Source: Littorina saxatilis
Lineage: Eukaryota > Mollusca > Gastropoda > Littorinimorpha > Littorinidae
NCBI RefSeq assembly: GCF_037325665.1
Contig: NC_090246.1
Coordinates: 61,184,176 to 61,248,175, forward strand
Length of the DNA: 64,000 nucleotides
Reading direction: 5' to 3'
Shown here: positions 34,701 to 45,541 of the stretch, piece by piece
Position numbering within the stretch: the stretch's first letter is position 1
Layout: every line of letters begins with the position of its first letter
Translations under genes and position numbers: made by a program
The notes under the pieces: generated by a model
Seen by the model: only the letters and a program-made list of their open reading frames with translations
What the model was told of the DNA's origin: nothing
The model's database searches: none

Positions 34701-35141
34701 AATTCTCGAGAGTGTCACTATGGAAGAAGAGTGCAAGAGGTGTGTGTGCGTGCGTGCATGCATGCATGCGTGCGTTGTGATCAACAGGGTGCAAAAGCAA
34801 AATCTTTTTTTTTGAGACCAATGTTTTTTTTTCACGCATTTGATTGAGAACTGAAAGCGCTTGATAAGATTCCCTAGAATAATGTAATCATGTTGTTTGA
34901 GAAATGTGTGAGTGTGTGTATGTGTGTGTGAACACACCTTGCTTAATCTCTTGCTTATTTTATTTGAAAAGAATGTACTAGGGGATTAAAAGTTTCTTTA
35001 ATTTTTTCCCAACAGAGGGTAGGACATTTTGACCCAGTGACTCGGACAACGCTCACCCAAGAAAACCTGATTCCCAACCTGGCCATGAAAGAAGTGATAG
35101 ACTTGTACCTGGAATCAAACCCTTGGGCTGAAGACTACTAG
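28799..35141 (+). CDS. STUB1: STUB1/CHIP, chaperone-dependent E3 ubiquitin ligase (7 coding exons)
   Basis: Exons 28799-28888, 30075-30273, 30591-30756, 31889-31964, 32856-32912, 34404-34520 and 35016-35141 join in frame to 276 residues ending NPWAEDY. Three TPR repeats span about residues 4-104. The carboxylate-clamp residues that hold the Hsp70/Hsp90 EEVD tail are present (Lys7, Asn11, Asn42, Lys72; human Lys30, Asn34, Asn65, Lys95). A charged helical linker (about 105-196) follows, then the U-box (about 200-276) with Ile208, Phe210 and Pro242 matching the human E2-contact residues Ile235, Phe237 and Pro269. CHIP ubiquitinates chaperone-bound clients in the cytosol. Human CHIP has 303 residues; the difference is mostly the short N-terminus here, which starts right at the first TPR. 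Start chosen because an in-frame TGA lies upstream in genomic sequence at 28715. Confidence 0.95.
29350..29683 (+). repeat. Partial tandem duplication in STUB1 intron 1
   Basis: The block gtttgtaaactgggcatttc with ttcagagtgcattt (29350-29412) recurs at 29610-29683, with a 195-bp segment in between. Confidence 0.65.
31249..31320 (+). repeat. Possible decayed tRNA-like SINE head
   Basis: An A-box-like taagctcagtttgtagagtg and a degenerate B-box (aggttgattctcc) stand in STUB1 intron 3. No body family was matched. Confidence 0.3.
31988..32119 (-). repeat. SINE family A, 3' domain only, next to STUB1 exon 4
   Basis: A reverse-oriented 3' domain begins with a TTC-repeat and keeps ttcatgggcttagactccca. 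It starts 24 nt past the exon 4 donor. Confidence 0.7.
32161..32280 (+). repeat. SINE family A, 3' domain only
   Basis: Same 3' domain as above in the opposite orientation, ending in GAAGAAGAAG. It lies about 40 bp from the previous copy, so the two form an imperfect inverted pair inside STUB1 intron 4. Confidence 0.65.
32304..32552 (+). repeat. Direct repeat pair in STUB1 intron 4
   Basis: About 78 bp (ctctggtgaggttatgcccc with tttcggctggtaactggcgc) occurs at 32304-32381 and 32472-32550. Confidence 0.7.
34532..34693. mobile_element. TACTGTGGAAC-type MITE beside STUB1 exon 6
   Basis: Starts tactgtggaactcccc, 11 nt past the exon 6 coding edge, and ends ggggttccactgtt. It contains a 24-bp G run. 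Confidence 0.7.
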
Positions 35142-35259
35142 CGGCCCCCATGCGTATTTAATTAAGTGAATTAGCTAGCTATCAAAATGGTATTTGTGTG
35201 TCCGTATTAGCCTTCTAAATTTTTTCACTTCTCCGACTATTATTTTTGGGATGTTTATT

Positions 35260-36399
35260 AGTGTTAAAGTCACACGGGCGATTCAATCGATAAGATTCAA
35301 TCGCGTGATTCGATCTTGAGCCGATCGCAGATCACATCGTAGGCCATTGACCCGTCACACGATGAACGATTGACTAACGATTGACGAACGATAACTCCAC
35401 GTGAGCGGGGCGGAAGTGAACACCGCAAACGGCGAACGCTAATGTTTTGGACTGGGTGGCCGAGTGGTAACGCACTTGCGCTCGGAAGCTAGAGGTTGCG
35501 AGTTCGACCCTGGGTCAGGGCGTTAGCAATTTTCTCCCCCCTTTCCTAACCTAGGTGGTGGGTTCAAGTGCTAGTCTTTCGGATGAGACGAAAAACCGAG
35601 GTCCCTTCGTGTACACTACATTGGGGTGTGCACGTTAAAGATCCCACGATTGACAAAAGGGTCTTTCCTGGCAAAATTGTGTAGGCATAGAAAAAAATGT
35701 CCACCAAAATACCCGTGTGACTTGGAATAATAGGCCGTGAAAAGTAGGATATGCGCCGAAATGGCTGCGATCTGCTGGCCGATGTGAATGTGTGATGTAT
35801 TGTGTAAAAAAATTCCATCTCACACGGCATAATTAAATCCCTTTGAATATGTGCGCGATATAAATTGCATAAAAATAAAAAAATAAAATAAAAAAAAATA
35901 AAAATCCCTGCGCTTAGAACTGTACCCACGGAATACGCGCGATATAAGCTTCATATTGATTGATTGATGTTCGAACATCGTTCTACCTTTCTGAAAAAAA
36001 TACCTTTCAGCATTACGCCTTTGCGAGAAATTAAGTTCCCAGACAGTTGCAATTAATGGTTCCCGACCGCTGTACACACCTAAAATGTCTCCTTTATATC
36101 TGAGTAAGCAACTGTTCTTCCAAAAAGTTTTGAATCGACGAAGAGACGCTGTCCACCACTGTCTGCCATTTTTTCAAGTCACGGCACGAAGGCCGCAACG
36201 ACGCGTTCTGATTGGCTCTGCGCTGCGGTTGCACTACGACTGGCTCGCAGGAATAGAACAAGTTCTAAAGCTCAAACCTACGAGGGAATCTCATGAGACT
36301 GAGTCATAGCTTTGTCTTAGCTATTTTCTAAGACTCAGTCGCCCGTGTGACAGGGTAAATCTCACGATTGAATCGCGCATGTGACTGCCCCTTTACACT
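35260..36399. mobile_element. 1.14 kb TIR element with nested SINE
   Basis: The left end agtgttaaagtcacacgggc with gattcaatcg is inverted at 36339-36399 (cgattgaatcgcgcatgtga, then ctttacact). The SINE at 35450-35966 is inserted within. Confidence 0.65.
35450..35966 (+). repeat. tRNA-headed SINE with V-SINE-like core, nested in a TIR element
   Basis: The head ggtggccgagtggtaacgca with B-box gagttcgaccctgg is followed by a core with tttcggatgagacgaaaaac and cacgttaaagatcccacg, resembling the V-SINE central domain. The tail is (TGAT)n. A second 3' end (cgcgatataagc at about 35938) suggests two fused tails. Confidence 0.7.
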
Positions 36400-39035
36400 A
36401 TTTGAAAAAATGGCTTCATGCAAATGAGTTTGTTGTATGCTGCGAGATGTCGCTTTGACAGACATTGAATGAAAATGGAACACACTTTGGCAGACCCCAG
36501 TTGATAAAAGAAAAATGCTGGCACGTAATGTTGTATCTAACTTGACGGACAGTTAGACGGTTACCCAATGTAGAAAGAAGTGGGTTTTTTTTCTGTGGGT
36601 TTCTCCTGAGATCTGAACCTCGGCAGTTTCTTTGAAATTAGAACACTGCATGTGTTAAAATTTGTGTGACAGTATTTACAGTTCAAATGTTGTGAGTAGC
36701 CTCCCTTTGAAACTGACTACATATTTGAAGAATGCTTTATTTTACAAGATCTTCATTTGGGGCCGAGATTTATCACAGACAGAACCCTACCATTCTAATC
36801 TAGTGTAGTTTGCTATTCCAGAAACGGAATGTGACTGCCTAAATGGTGGAGAATATAACTGATTATATATGTAAAAGCCCACTCATGGAGAAAATTAGTG
36901 CTCATAAGAGATGCAGTCCACAAACTCAAAAGAAGAAGACTTCTTGGCTATGAGAGAACTGAGTACTTATTCAAAAGCAGGAACATCTTACTGAGTCTCA
37001 AACGATCATCCTTATACAGAGTGAAAAAGATTGTCATGTGTAATGGTTTAGAGACAACAACGGCAGTAACAGCAACGTGATTGACTTTACAGGTTTTGTT
37101 ATATTCTGTGTAACTTCGGTTCTCACAGCTCTGGTTATTTCTGACCTGTAACTCAATGCATTCCTGTGCACATGAGAAAGTAACATATTTTGTCATTTGT
37201 CCAGGGAGTGTGTGTGTGTCGCTGTGTGTGTCGCTGTGAGAGAGAGATAGAGAGAGAGAGCGAGAGAAAATGAGATTGATGAGCGGAGAAAAAGGAAAAT
37301 TCTGTACATTTCAAAAGCCACATATTTGATGTGAACACTGTATTATTGGTTTGTGTGCCTTGGGTGCCCTTGTTATGACAAGTTTTTGTAATGAGTATTA
37401 AAAGAATATTTACCCTTCTTAACAGAGTTGTATTTATTTTGTGATTTCATTTCAGTTTTTTTATCATCAGGTTCATGGTTCATCATGTCAGATTTTGTGT
37501 TGGTCAGGCATGTACTGGCATCAAAACTGCTAAATGCTATTGGTATGGTATGGGTTTTTGTGATCAAACCTTGTTGGACCAGTCTTTGAAGTTTGGCAAA
37601 AGGTACTTCACAAAAACAAACAAATCTTATTGATGGTCATGAACATATAAAAGTTTATTTTGATTTAGTAATGTTTTGTGTATGGTCTGGCTTAGTATGG
37701 AAGGATTTACCGATTAGTAAAATATTGTATATTTTTTAAATAAATAGCAAGTCTCAAGGAAAAATACCTTCAGACAGTAAATATTTGTTTACATTTTAGT
37801 TGCAAACTGGATGGTGCACTGGTGTAAGTATTTATTCAACGAATGTATAAGTCTGACAAATTGCAGATAAGGTCCATGGGTTTTTAATCAGAAGCAGTGC
37901 TTGTAATGCACACATGATAACTTTATTACATTGTATTTGGAATGATGCAATGCCAAAAGTATAAACAAAAATCTCATTTATTATTTGTTAGTATGTGTGT
38001 TTTGTGAGTTTTTGATTTGCAATTTGTTGTCCATTAGATCTTTCTTATATGAAGTGCTCTTACTTCTATTTGCATTCATTTACAGGAAAATGATGCATTA
38101 TCAAATGTTGGTTGAAAGCTTGCATGTGTGATCTAATTAAGATGTTCATGACAAACTTGATCAAAGAGTACAGATTAGATCAATGTTTGTTGTTGCCTGT
38201 TTGTGAATTGTTTCTTTATGAATGTTGTTACTTTTGTTTGTATGTTTGTTGATTGGCATGACTGTGTCATATCTTTGCATAAACAATGGGATGATTAGGG
38301 AAGACTGAATGTGGTGAAGTTTTAATACAAAAAGACATTTCTCTTCTTAGTTTGAATTGCTGGGCTGAACTGTTCAAATATCGATAGCTTCAGGTATGGC
38401 TTTTCCAAAATTGGTGCAAGACACGAATGTTCACAAAGATCCCAAGCACAGGCAAAAGTATCAGGGTTTGAAATACATGCATGTGGGGAAAAACACTGGG
38501 TAGCTTGACTCGTGTTACTGTAAGGGATAGCAACCCCAAGGACAATAATTATTCCAAACAAAAAGCGCTCAAGAGTAAATGTAGGGGCATTGAAGTTGCA
38601 TCCTCTACTATTGTTCAGTGAGGTGCTGCTGTTGATACAGAAACTTTATCTGACAAAGATTACGGTAGTGTTGTGAGCGTGGAGCTAAATAGTTAGATAA
38701 CCTCAATCTCCACCCCCCGTAACCCTTTCTTTGGTGCATGAGACAGCATAACTGAAAAGCAAACTGGAGGCAAGTTGCCCCCACCCCCCCTTGTTATTTT
38801 TTTGTAAGGTGATGATGCTAGAATTGTTTATTTTTCTCTGTTTTTCAACTTTCCATACGGACCACCACTTTTGGTCGGTCCCTTGGGTGGTTGTTGTAAA
38901 CATGTTCAACTTTATGTCGTTATTATTGCACAAACACACAACCACCACACATGCATTTATTTTTTGCCTCTTTTTGTTTGTTTGATGAATTGGAAAACAG
39001 TTTAAGAGTTATCTTTGTGCTGGACTCAACAGGTT
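36400..39035. other. Intergenic AT-rich stretch after STUB1
   Basis: Apart from a decayed SINE piece no gene is seen. An aataaa at about 37737 is the first strong signal outside a repeat and could end a long STUB1 3' UTR, but this is unsupported. Confidence 0.35.
36825..36935 (+). repeat. Decayed SINE family A 3' domain
   Basis: Weak match to the same domain (gactgcctaaatggtggag, then cccactcatgg, then aaagaagaag). Confidence 0.45.
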
Positions 39036-39217
39036 TACAGTCAAACCTGTAAATAACCACCACCCGAGGAGCCAACCTGAAACGGTCTTCATAGACAGGT
39101 GCTCGCTATGAAAAGATGAATTATGTAGAAGAAAAACTTGAATGGTATCCTTCGGATTGGTCCTTTTGAGCAGATGGTCGCAGTCGAGAGGTGTTCACAA
39201 GGGAAGTTTTGACTGTA
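39036..39217. mobile_element. TACAGTCAAACCT-type MITE
   Basis: Starts tacagtcaaacctg and ends aagttttgactgta, 182 bp with TA ends. Related in its ends to 22308-22453. Confidence 0.65.
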
Positions 39218-39605
39218 CTTCAATTTTGCTGTTGTTACATGTACTGTACTGCAGTCAAAAATATAATTCACTTTGATTTTATTTTAACTGTACTAGACTT
39301 AGTTTGCACTCTCTTTTGTTCTTGTTTTTGATCAATTGAAGAATGTGTGGAAGGATGAATGACACATGAAGTGGATAAATGTATGCATCTGTGTCGGTGT
39401 TATAGTTTGAGATGTTTTTAAATACCAGACATATTGTTGATTATAATGGACAGATATGCTGGCATGCAACCCTGTCATTGACTCGATCATCATTGAAGGC
39501 TATTTGTTTGTTTATGAAGCTGCATTTTGCATGATTTTGTGATGATTTTACTGAAACAACCCTTCTCTTATTAGTTTATGGAACAATGTGTGCATGTATG
39601 CATGC

Positions 39606-39648
<43 letters not shown>

Positions 39649-40170
39649 AAGTAAATACGCCGAAATACAAGTGGAAGATAAATGTGTCTCTTTACTTTAT
39701 GCACCTGTGCACACATTTTTGAATAACAATTCCTGGAAAGGAATGATACAAGCTCGAGATTCAGCCAGTTCCTCAGCATACATGTGAGTCAGTCTGTTCC
39801 ATACAGATAAATGAGTTTACATTAAGAGGGGTGGAGATGGGGATTGGTGTTTCCCTAATCTGCAGGTCTCCTCTGACGATTAAATAAGATTTAGCCACTC
39901 TTTAAACCTGAACGATCACTTCGCAAAGAAGACTGGGTCACAGGCACTTCAAGTAGCTGACACGGGGGACTTGGGGTGGGTTCTCCTGCCCGGTACTGCT
40001 ACAGTGGAACCCCCTTTTAGGACATCAATGATCAACAAATCTGAAAAAAATCAGGTCTTGGAAAAGAAGGGAGTCTGAAAGTGGAGGTGAATATACAGTT
40101 CATAGAGGTAAAGATTAGTAAATCTGAAACAAAGCAAGGTCTAAGAAGGGGGGAAGTTTTAAATCTTTTT

Positions 40171-41936
40171 GACTCGCCTCAATAATCAGTGAGTCCTAGT
40201 AGTGAGCAGTGTCCGCCCGTATGGGCGGTTGACCTGCCGACCCGGCTAAGTTAGTCTAGCGGCGAACAATTTAAACGTTGATGTTATATATATTATCAAA
40301 GATGTCTATAGAGCTTTGAAACTCTAGGGTTTGATGATCTCCCTACATGACCAAAGTCTGGTTGACCCTTGTTAAATTTTAAGGTTACAGTGGGATCGAC
40401 CCGGGTCATGTTTGGGTCATAACGTCTTTAAAATGTTTTGAAGGTAAAGCTTTGAAACTTTGCACAGCCGGTTCTAAGATTTTGATGACCTCCCAAGATG
40501 ACCCAGATCTGGTTCAGAGGTCACAGCTAGGGGGGCTGTGTTTGGGTCATATCATATAATGAAAAACTTGCTATCCACTTCTTGAACGTTTTTGAAATAC
40601 AAGCTTTGAAACTTTTCACACTCCTAGAGTTGGATGACTTCCTGACATGAACCAATTAAGTCTGTTTGGCCGTCATCAAAAGTTGGGGTCACAGCGGGGT
40701 CGAGTTGGGTTCACTATAATTATCAATAAAATGGAATATTATCAATTTCTTGAAGATTTTAAACCTTTAGCTTTGAAACTTTACACACTTCTGGGGTTGG
40801 ATAGCTTCCCGGCGTGACTTAAGTCTGGTGGACCTCGTCAATTTCAAGGTTAAAGCAGGGTCATGTTTTGGTCATACAAACTTAACGTTGATGTTCTCTT
40901 CGATGTTCTTGAAGTTGGCTCTTTGAAACATTCCACATTTCTAGGACCCGTTTGACCTCCTCCAAAGACAATCCATGTGTGTTAACTCTCATCGAACTTG
41001 TAAGGTCGAGGTGCATGGGGTCATAAAATGGAAAGTAATCAATTTCTTGAACGTTTTTAAAACTAGAGCTTTGAAACTGTACACACCTCTAGGGTTTAAT
41101 GACATCCAAATGTGACCAAAGTCTGGCTGACCCTCGTCGAATGTCAAGGTCACAGCGGAATCATGTTCGGATGAGAAAATCAAGTACTTTCACGCTTTTT
41201 AAGCTAGAGCTTTGGAATCCCACACACTTCTAGGATTCGATGACATCCAGACATGAACTGCAAGCTAGGTTGACCTTAGTCAATCTTCAAGGTCGCTGCA
41301 GTCGGATCAAGTTTGGGTTGAAAAGAATTAAAAATGTCAGTTTACTCAACATGTTTCCTTGCAACCAGTTTAAAGGTCACACAAATCAATAATAATTTTA
41401 CCGGCACGGTTGGCCTAGTGGTAAGGCGTCCGCCCCGTGATCGGGAGGTCGTGGGTTCGAACCCCGGCCGGGTCATACCTAAGACTTAAAATTGGCAATC
41501 TAGTGGCTGCTCCACCTGGCGTCTGGCATTATGGGGTTAGTGCTAGGACTGGTTGGTCTGGTGTCAGAATAATGTGACTGGGTGAGACATGAAGCCTGTG
41601 CTGCGACTTCTGTCTTGTGTGTGGCGCACGTTATATGTCAAAGCAGCACCGCCCTGATATGGCCCTTCATGGTCGGCTGGGCGTTAAATTATGCAAACAA
41701 ACAAACAATAATAATTTTCTTTAAAGTTTGGGATGCTTAGATCTTTGAACCTTACAAACGTTTTTGGCGGGTTTGAGGACTTCTGAGCATGACTATCCTG
41801 GTTGGACCTGTTCAAATTTCCAGGTCACAGTCGAGTTCAAGTAACAAAAGTATAAGATTTTCACTGTCAATGGCTATTGAGCAAGAGCAGCAGATAGTTC
41901 GTTTCTGATTCAAATTACTGATGACTAAGGTGAGTG
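40171..41936. repeat. Diverged minisatellite of 136-167 bp units (about 8 units)
   Basis: The block gctttgaaact recurs near 40311, 40449, 40602, 40769, 40919, 41070, 41206 and, past the SINE, about 41731. Each is followed by gaccaaagtctggttgaccc-like and aaggtcacagcgg-like words. The flanks actcgcctcaataatcagt (40172) and actgatgactaaggtgagt (41917) are imperfect inverted repeats. Confidence 0.65.
41400..41705 (+). repeat. tRNA-derived SINE, family B, full length with 13-bp target duplication
   Basis: Nearly identical to the copy at 5451-5761. It is flanked by caataataatttt at 41387-41399 and 41706-41718. The tail is (CAAA)n. It sits inside a diverged minisatellite. Confidence 0.88.
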
Positions 41937-41981
41937 GTACAAGCATTTGCTTTTCTTGTTTTGAAGGGGGGCTCCACTGTA

Positions 41982-44169
41982 CATTACATCTGAAGTAGTA
42001 TTAGGCAGAAACGCACACATCGCACCCAATCCTCACTCACCGGATGTCAAGGTCAAGTACCTAATTTGGACTGGTTCACCCTGTATAATTCAAGGGTTAT
42101 ACCGAGCGCCGCGTACTCCTCCGTACGTGGACTTCTGAAAAATCGCCTCCGCCGCCCGATTCTTGGCTTGGGTGTGTTCATAACATTTATTTTAATTGTA
42201 AAAACTGAGTATGTCTTCCTTATTGTGTTTGAAGTAATAGAAGACTTTGAAGTCTAACATGGCATATTGTTTTACGGATTCTCTTAAACAGTGATTTCAT
42301 GCCGGAACAGAAATCAAATCTCGTCTAAGACAGTTATATTTTCTCTCATTTTTGTTGTTGTATTTGATGGTTAATTTGGAGAAACTAAATGAGCCGTCTA
42401 AACTCTGAATGACATTTTGTTTTGAAACATCTATTCCGTGACACGTCTTTAAAATGTGGCGACTTTCAGTTTCAGCACTTTCATACACTTCATCAATTAT
42501 TTTTGAAACCGTTAAAAATGTGGATAGGTTCCCACCTCATGATGTAGTCTGGTTAGGTGCCTCCGCTATCCATTAGACCGTTAACGAACGAAAATATGAA
42601 CGTCTTCAAAGGTGATACTGTTTTCACGTCTGTAGGTCCTGATCATGTGTCTTTTATAATCACGAGTCCATACCTTTGTTATTTATCTCCCTTTCAACCA
42701 GAGTAATTCATGCATTCAAAACCTCTTATAGCAAGTAAGTAAATTTCATTTTAAAAAAGCCTTCCGATATGACTCGCATGATGTAACTGTAAGAACACTT
42801 TCAATTTAGTAGAACAAAAGTGAGAGTGTGTGGGTGAAAGAGAGAGACAGAGACAGAGAGAGAGACACACAGAGATACAGACAGATGGAAAGACAGAGAG
42901 AGAGGGAGAGACTGAGAGAGAGACGGTTTTCCTGACAGTTTGCATGTTTTCTATACTACGCGTCATGAAAAAACTCTAGGCAGATGCATTTGATTGCAGA
43001 TCTTTGCGATGAGGCTCTTTGGAAATAAAAACTAGTTATATGACTGGAAAGGCAATTCATTCCCCCACCATATTCAACAGATTGATTTTACATAACCGGG
43101 TAGTGTGTACAACAAAAACGACCCAAAAAAAGCTTAAACGCAACAAGTTTTGAATGTAATTGATCAGTGTGTGCGTGAGTCAGTGTGTCAGGGTGTGTGC
43201 ACGCTGTATAAAGTGACTTGTATGTGCGTGTGTGTGTGCGTTTGTCAGTGTGCATGTGTGTGTGTGCGTGACCGGCCGTGTGTGTGTGTGAGAGAGAGAG
43301 AGCGAGAGAGAGTGTGTGTGTGTGGCTGTGTCACGGTGTGTGCAAAAACAGCATCACTTATGTCTCAAATAACTTGCGATTCCGTGTGTATTTTACATGT
43401 ATCACTAATATACGGCGACAATTTGAAGGTAATGCGGCGTTGAGTGGTCACTGAAACGTCCCGTTTTTTGACTCATTGCTCGCTTAAACGGCTTGTTTTC
43501 TGACAGAAATGACGCCGTTCAGCATTCCATAACGTCATTGACAGACAAGGGGATCAGAACTGACTGTTCTGGATACTGATTAAATTGTTCTTTCCAATGA
43601 CATTCCAAACTTGTTGGTTTGACTGCTTTTATGATTTTTTGGTCGATTTTTATTCGGGGGGTGTTTGTGTGGTAGGTTCTGCTGTATAAACACTATTCTA
43701 TATAAAAAAAAAATCAATCTGTTTGCTGAATTAGAGAAAAGGGAAATAAATGGCCTATCCAGTCATATAACTGGTTTAACAAATTCAATAAATTAACGGC
43801 CTCATCACAAAGACCTGCACTAAAACGTATCTGCCTCGAATTTTTTTTATGAGGGGCAGTATAAATCTTTTCAACGAACGTACATGTCAATAAATGCTGT
43901 AAACGTTGGACATTGAACATGATGTTTTTGCACACACACACACACACGCGCGCGTATGACTCAGTCGCACATACAGTCTCGCACATTCACCTAACACATC
44001 ATGAACCCGTTCCTGACAGTTGTAAGCGACAACGTGGGCTATGAATCTAATCTGATATTGTGGTGCTTTGTATTATTCATTATGGAGGCAATTTGAGTCC
44101 TATCCAAACATTTCGGAGGTTCGTTACCACACAGTTTTGACTCCTTCATTTCTCGTTTCAATTGTAACA
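41982..44169. other. Intergenic, nothing recognised
   Basis: Contains GA-rich (42830-42925) and GT-rich (43220-43330) tracts only. Confidence 0.45.
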
Positions 44170-44456
44170 AAATCCAGCGGTGCGTCTCGCTAGCGCTACG
44201 TGTCATTTGTGCTACGTATCGTTTGCGCTATTTTCTGTAGTGCTATCGACACAAATTGCTGAAAGGAGTAGTGCTATCGGCACGTAGTGCTATTGCCACA
44301 ATACATACGTGCCATTATCACTACGTCTCAATAGAACTACGTGTCGATATTACTATTTTTGAAAAACCAATGTACTGTAGCGCTACGTGTCGATAGCGCT
44401 ACGTGTCGATAGCACTATACTACATGTTCAAACGACAGACACTTCCCTTTGAGTGG

Positions 44457-44457
<1 letters not shown>

Positions 44458-44509
<52 letters not shown>

Positions 44510-44668
44510 GTTTTGTCTGTCTGTCTGTCTGTCTGTCTCTGTCTCTCTCTCTCTCTCTTAGCACCTCTCAATCACTTTCTCACTTTGAACCTCTCAATCG
44601 CTCTCTCATTATCTCTCTCTTTCTCTCTTGCTCTCTCTCACTTTCTCTTTCTCTCTTGCTCTCTCTCA

Positions 44669-44707
<39 letters not shown>

Positions 44708-44942
44708 GCTCTCTTTCTTTGTACCTCTCAATCGCTCTCTCCTTGTCTCTCACGCTCCCCCCCTCCCTTTCTCCCTCCGTCTCCCTCTCCCCCCTCTCTC
44801 TCTCTTTCACTCTCAGCACCTCTCAATCGCTCTCTCTCTCTCTTTGTACCTCTTAATCGCTCTTTCCTTGTCTCTCTCTCTCTCCCTCTCCGGCCTCTCT
44901 CTCAGCACCTCTCAATCGCTCTTTCCATGTTTCTCTCGCTCT

Positions 44943-44983
<41 letters not shown>

Positions 44984-45022
44984 CCTCCCTCTCTCTCCCT
45001 CTCTCTCTCTCACTCTCTCTCT

Positions 45023-45069
<47 letters not shown>

Positions 45070-45205
45070 AAGAATTGTCATTGTCAGTGTCATTGTCATT
45101 GTCTCTCTTTCTCTCGCTCTCTTTCTCGCTCTAAAGAATTGTCATTGTCATTGTCAGTGTTATTGTCATTGTCTCTCTTTCTCTCGCTCTCTCTCTCTCC
45201 CCCCT
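44458..45205 (+). repeat. (GT)n then long (CT)n microsatellite
   Basis: Fifty bases of GT, then about 650 bases of CT with recurrent cacctctcaatcgctctctc units and a duplicated aaagaattgtcattgtca. It lies inside FB-2. Confidence 0.9.
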
Positions 45206-45402
45206 TGACGGGAAGATTGAGGAGGGATTTGAGTGTACGGCCGGGAAAGACAGTTGACAATTGATACTTTGTTCATAAGTGTATCCGAAAATCGTTTGTT
45301 AACAATCATCGAACTTCAGAAGAATGATACGTGGACATTGTAGCAAGACGATTCTCTTTGAACTTTGGTTTAAAGTGACCGGTGTTGCAGAGGTTTTTAA
45401 GC

Positions 45403-45541
45403 ATGAGAGTCGCAGGGGTGTACCTTAACTTTTTTTGCTACCGGCCAGGGGGGCCAGTAAGTCAAAAATTGAACCGGCCCCCCAAAATCCCAACCGGCCC
45501 CCAACCTGCCGAGATTTCTTACAACCGCCCCTGCGGCTCGT
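45403..45541. mobile_element. Small inverted-repeat element
   Basis: The left end gagtcgcaggggtg pairs with cccctgcggctc on the right. The interior is rich in GGCC. It is nested in the 44178-47672 element. Confidence 0.45.

Larger units (their letters stand above)
40000..41981. mobile_element. TACAGTGGAAC-type MITE carrying a 1.8 kb insertion
   Basis: The left end tacagtggaaccccctttta at 40000 and the right end ggggggctccactgta ending at 41981 belong to one MITE. Between about 40165 and 41956 lies a diverged minisatellite with a SINE. Confidence 0.65.

Noticed and set aside
44453-45134. Open frames of 168-205 codons rich in Ser/Leu
   Set aside because: They are translations of the CT microsatellite and have no non-repetitive protein sequence.
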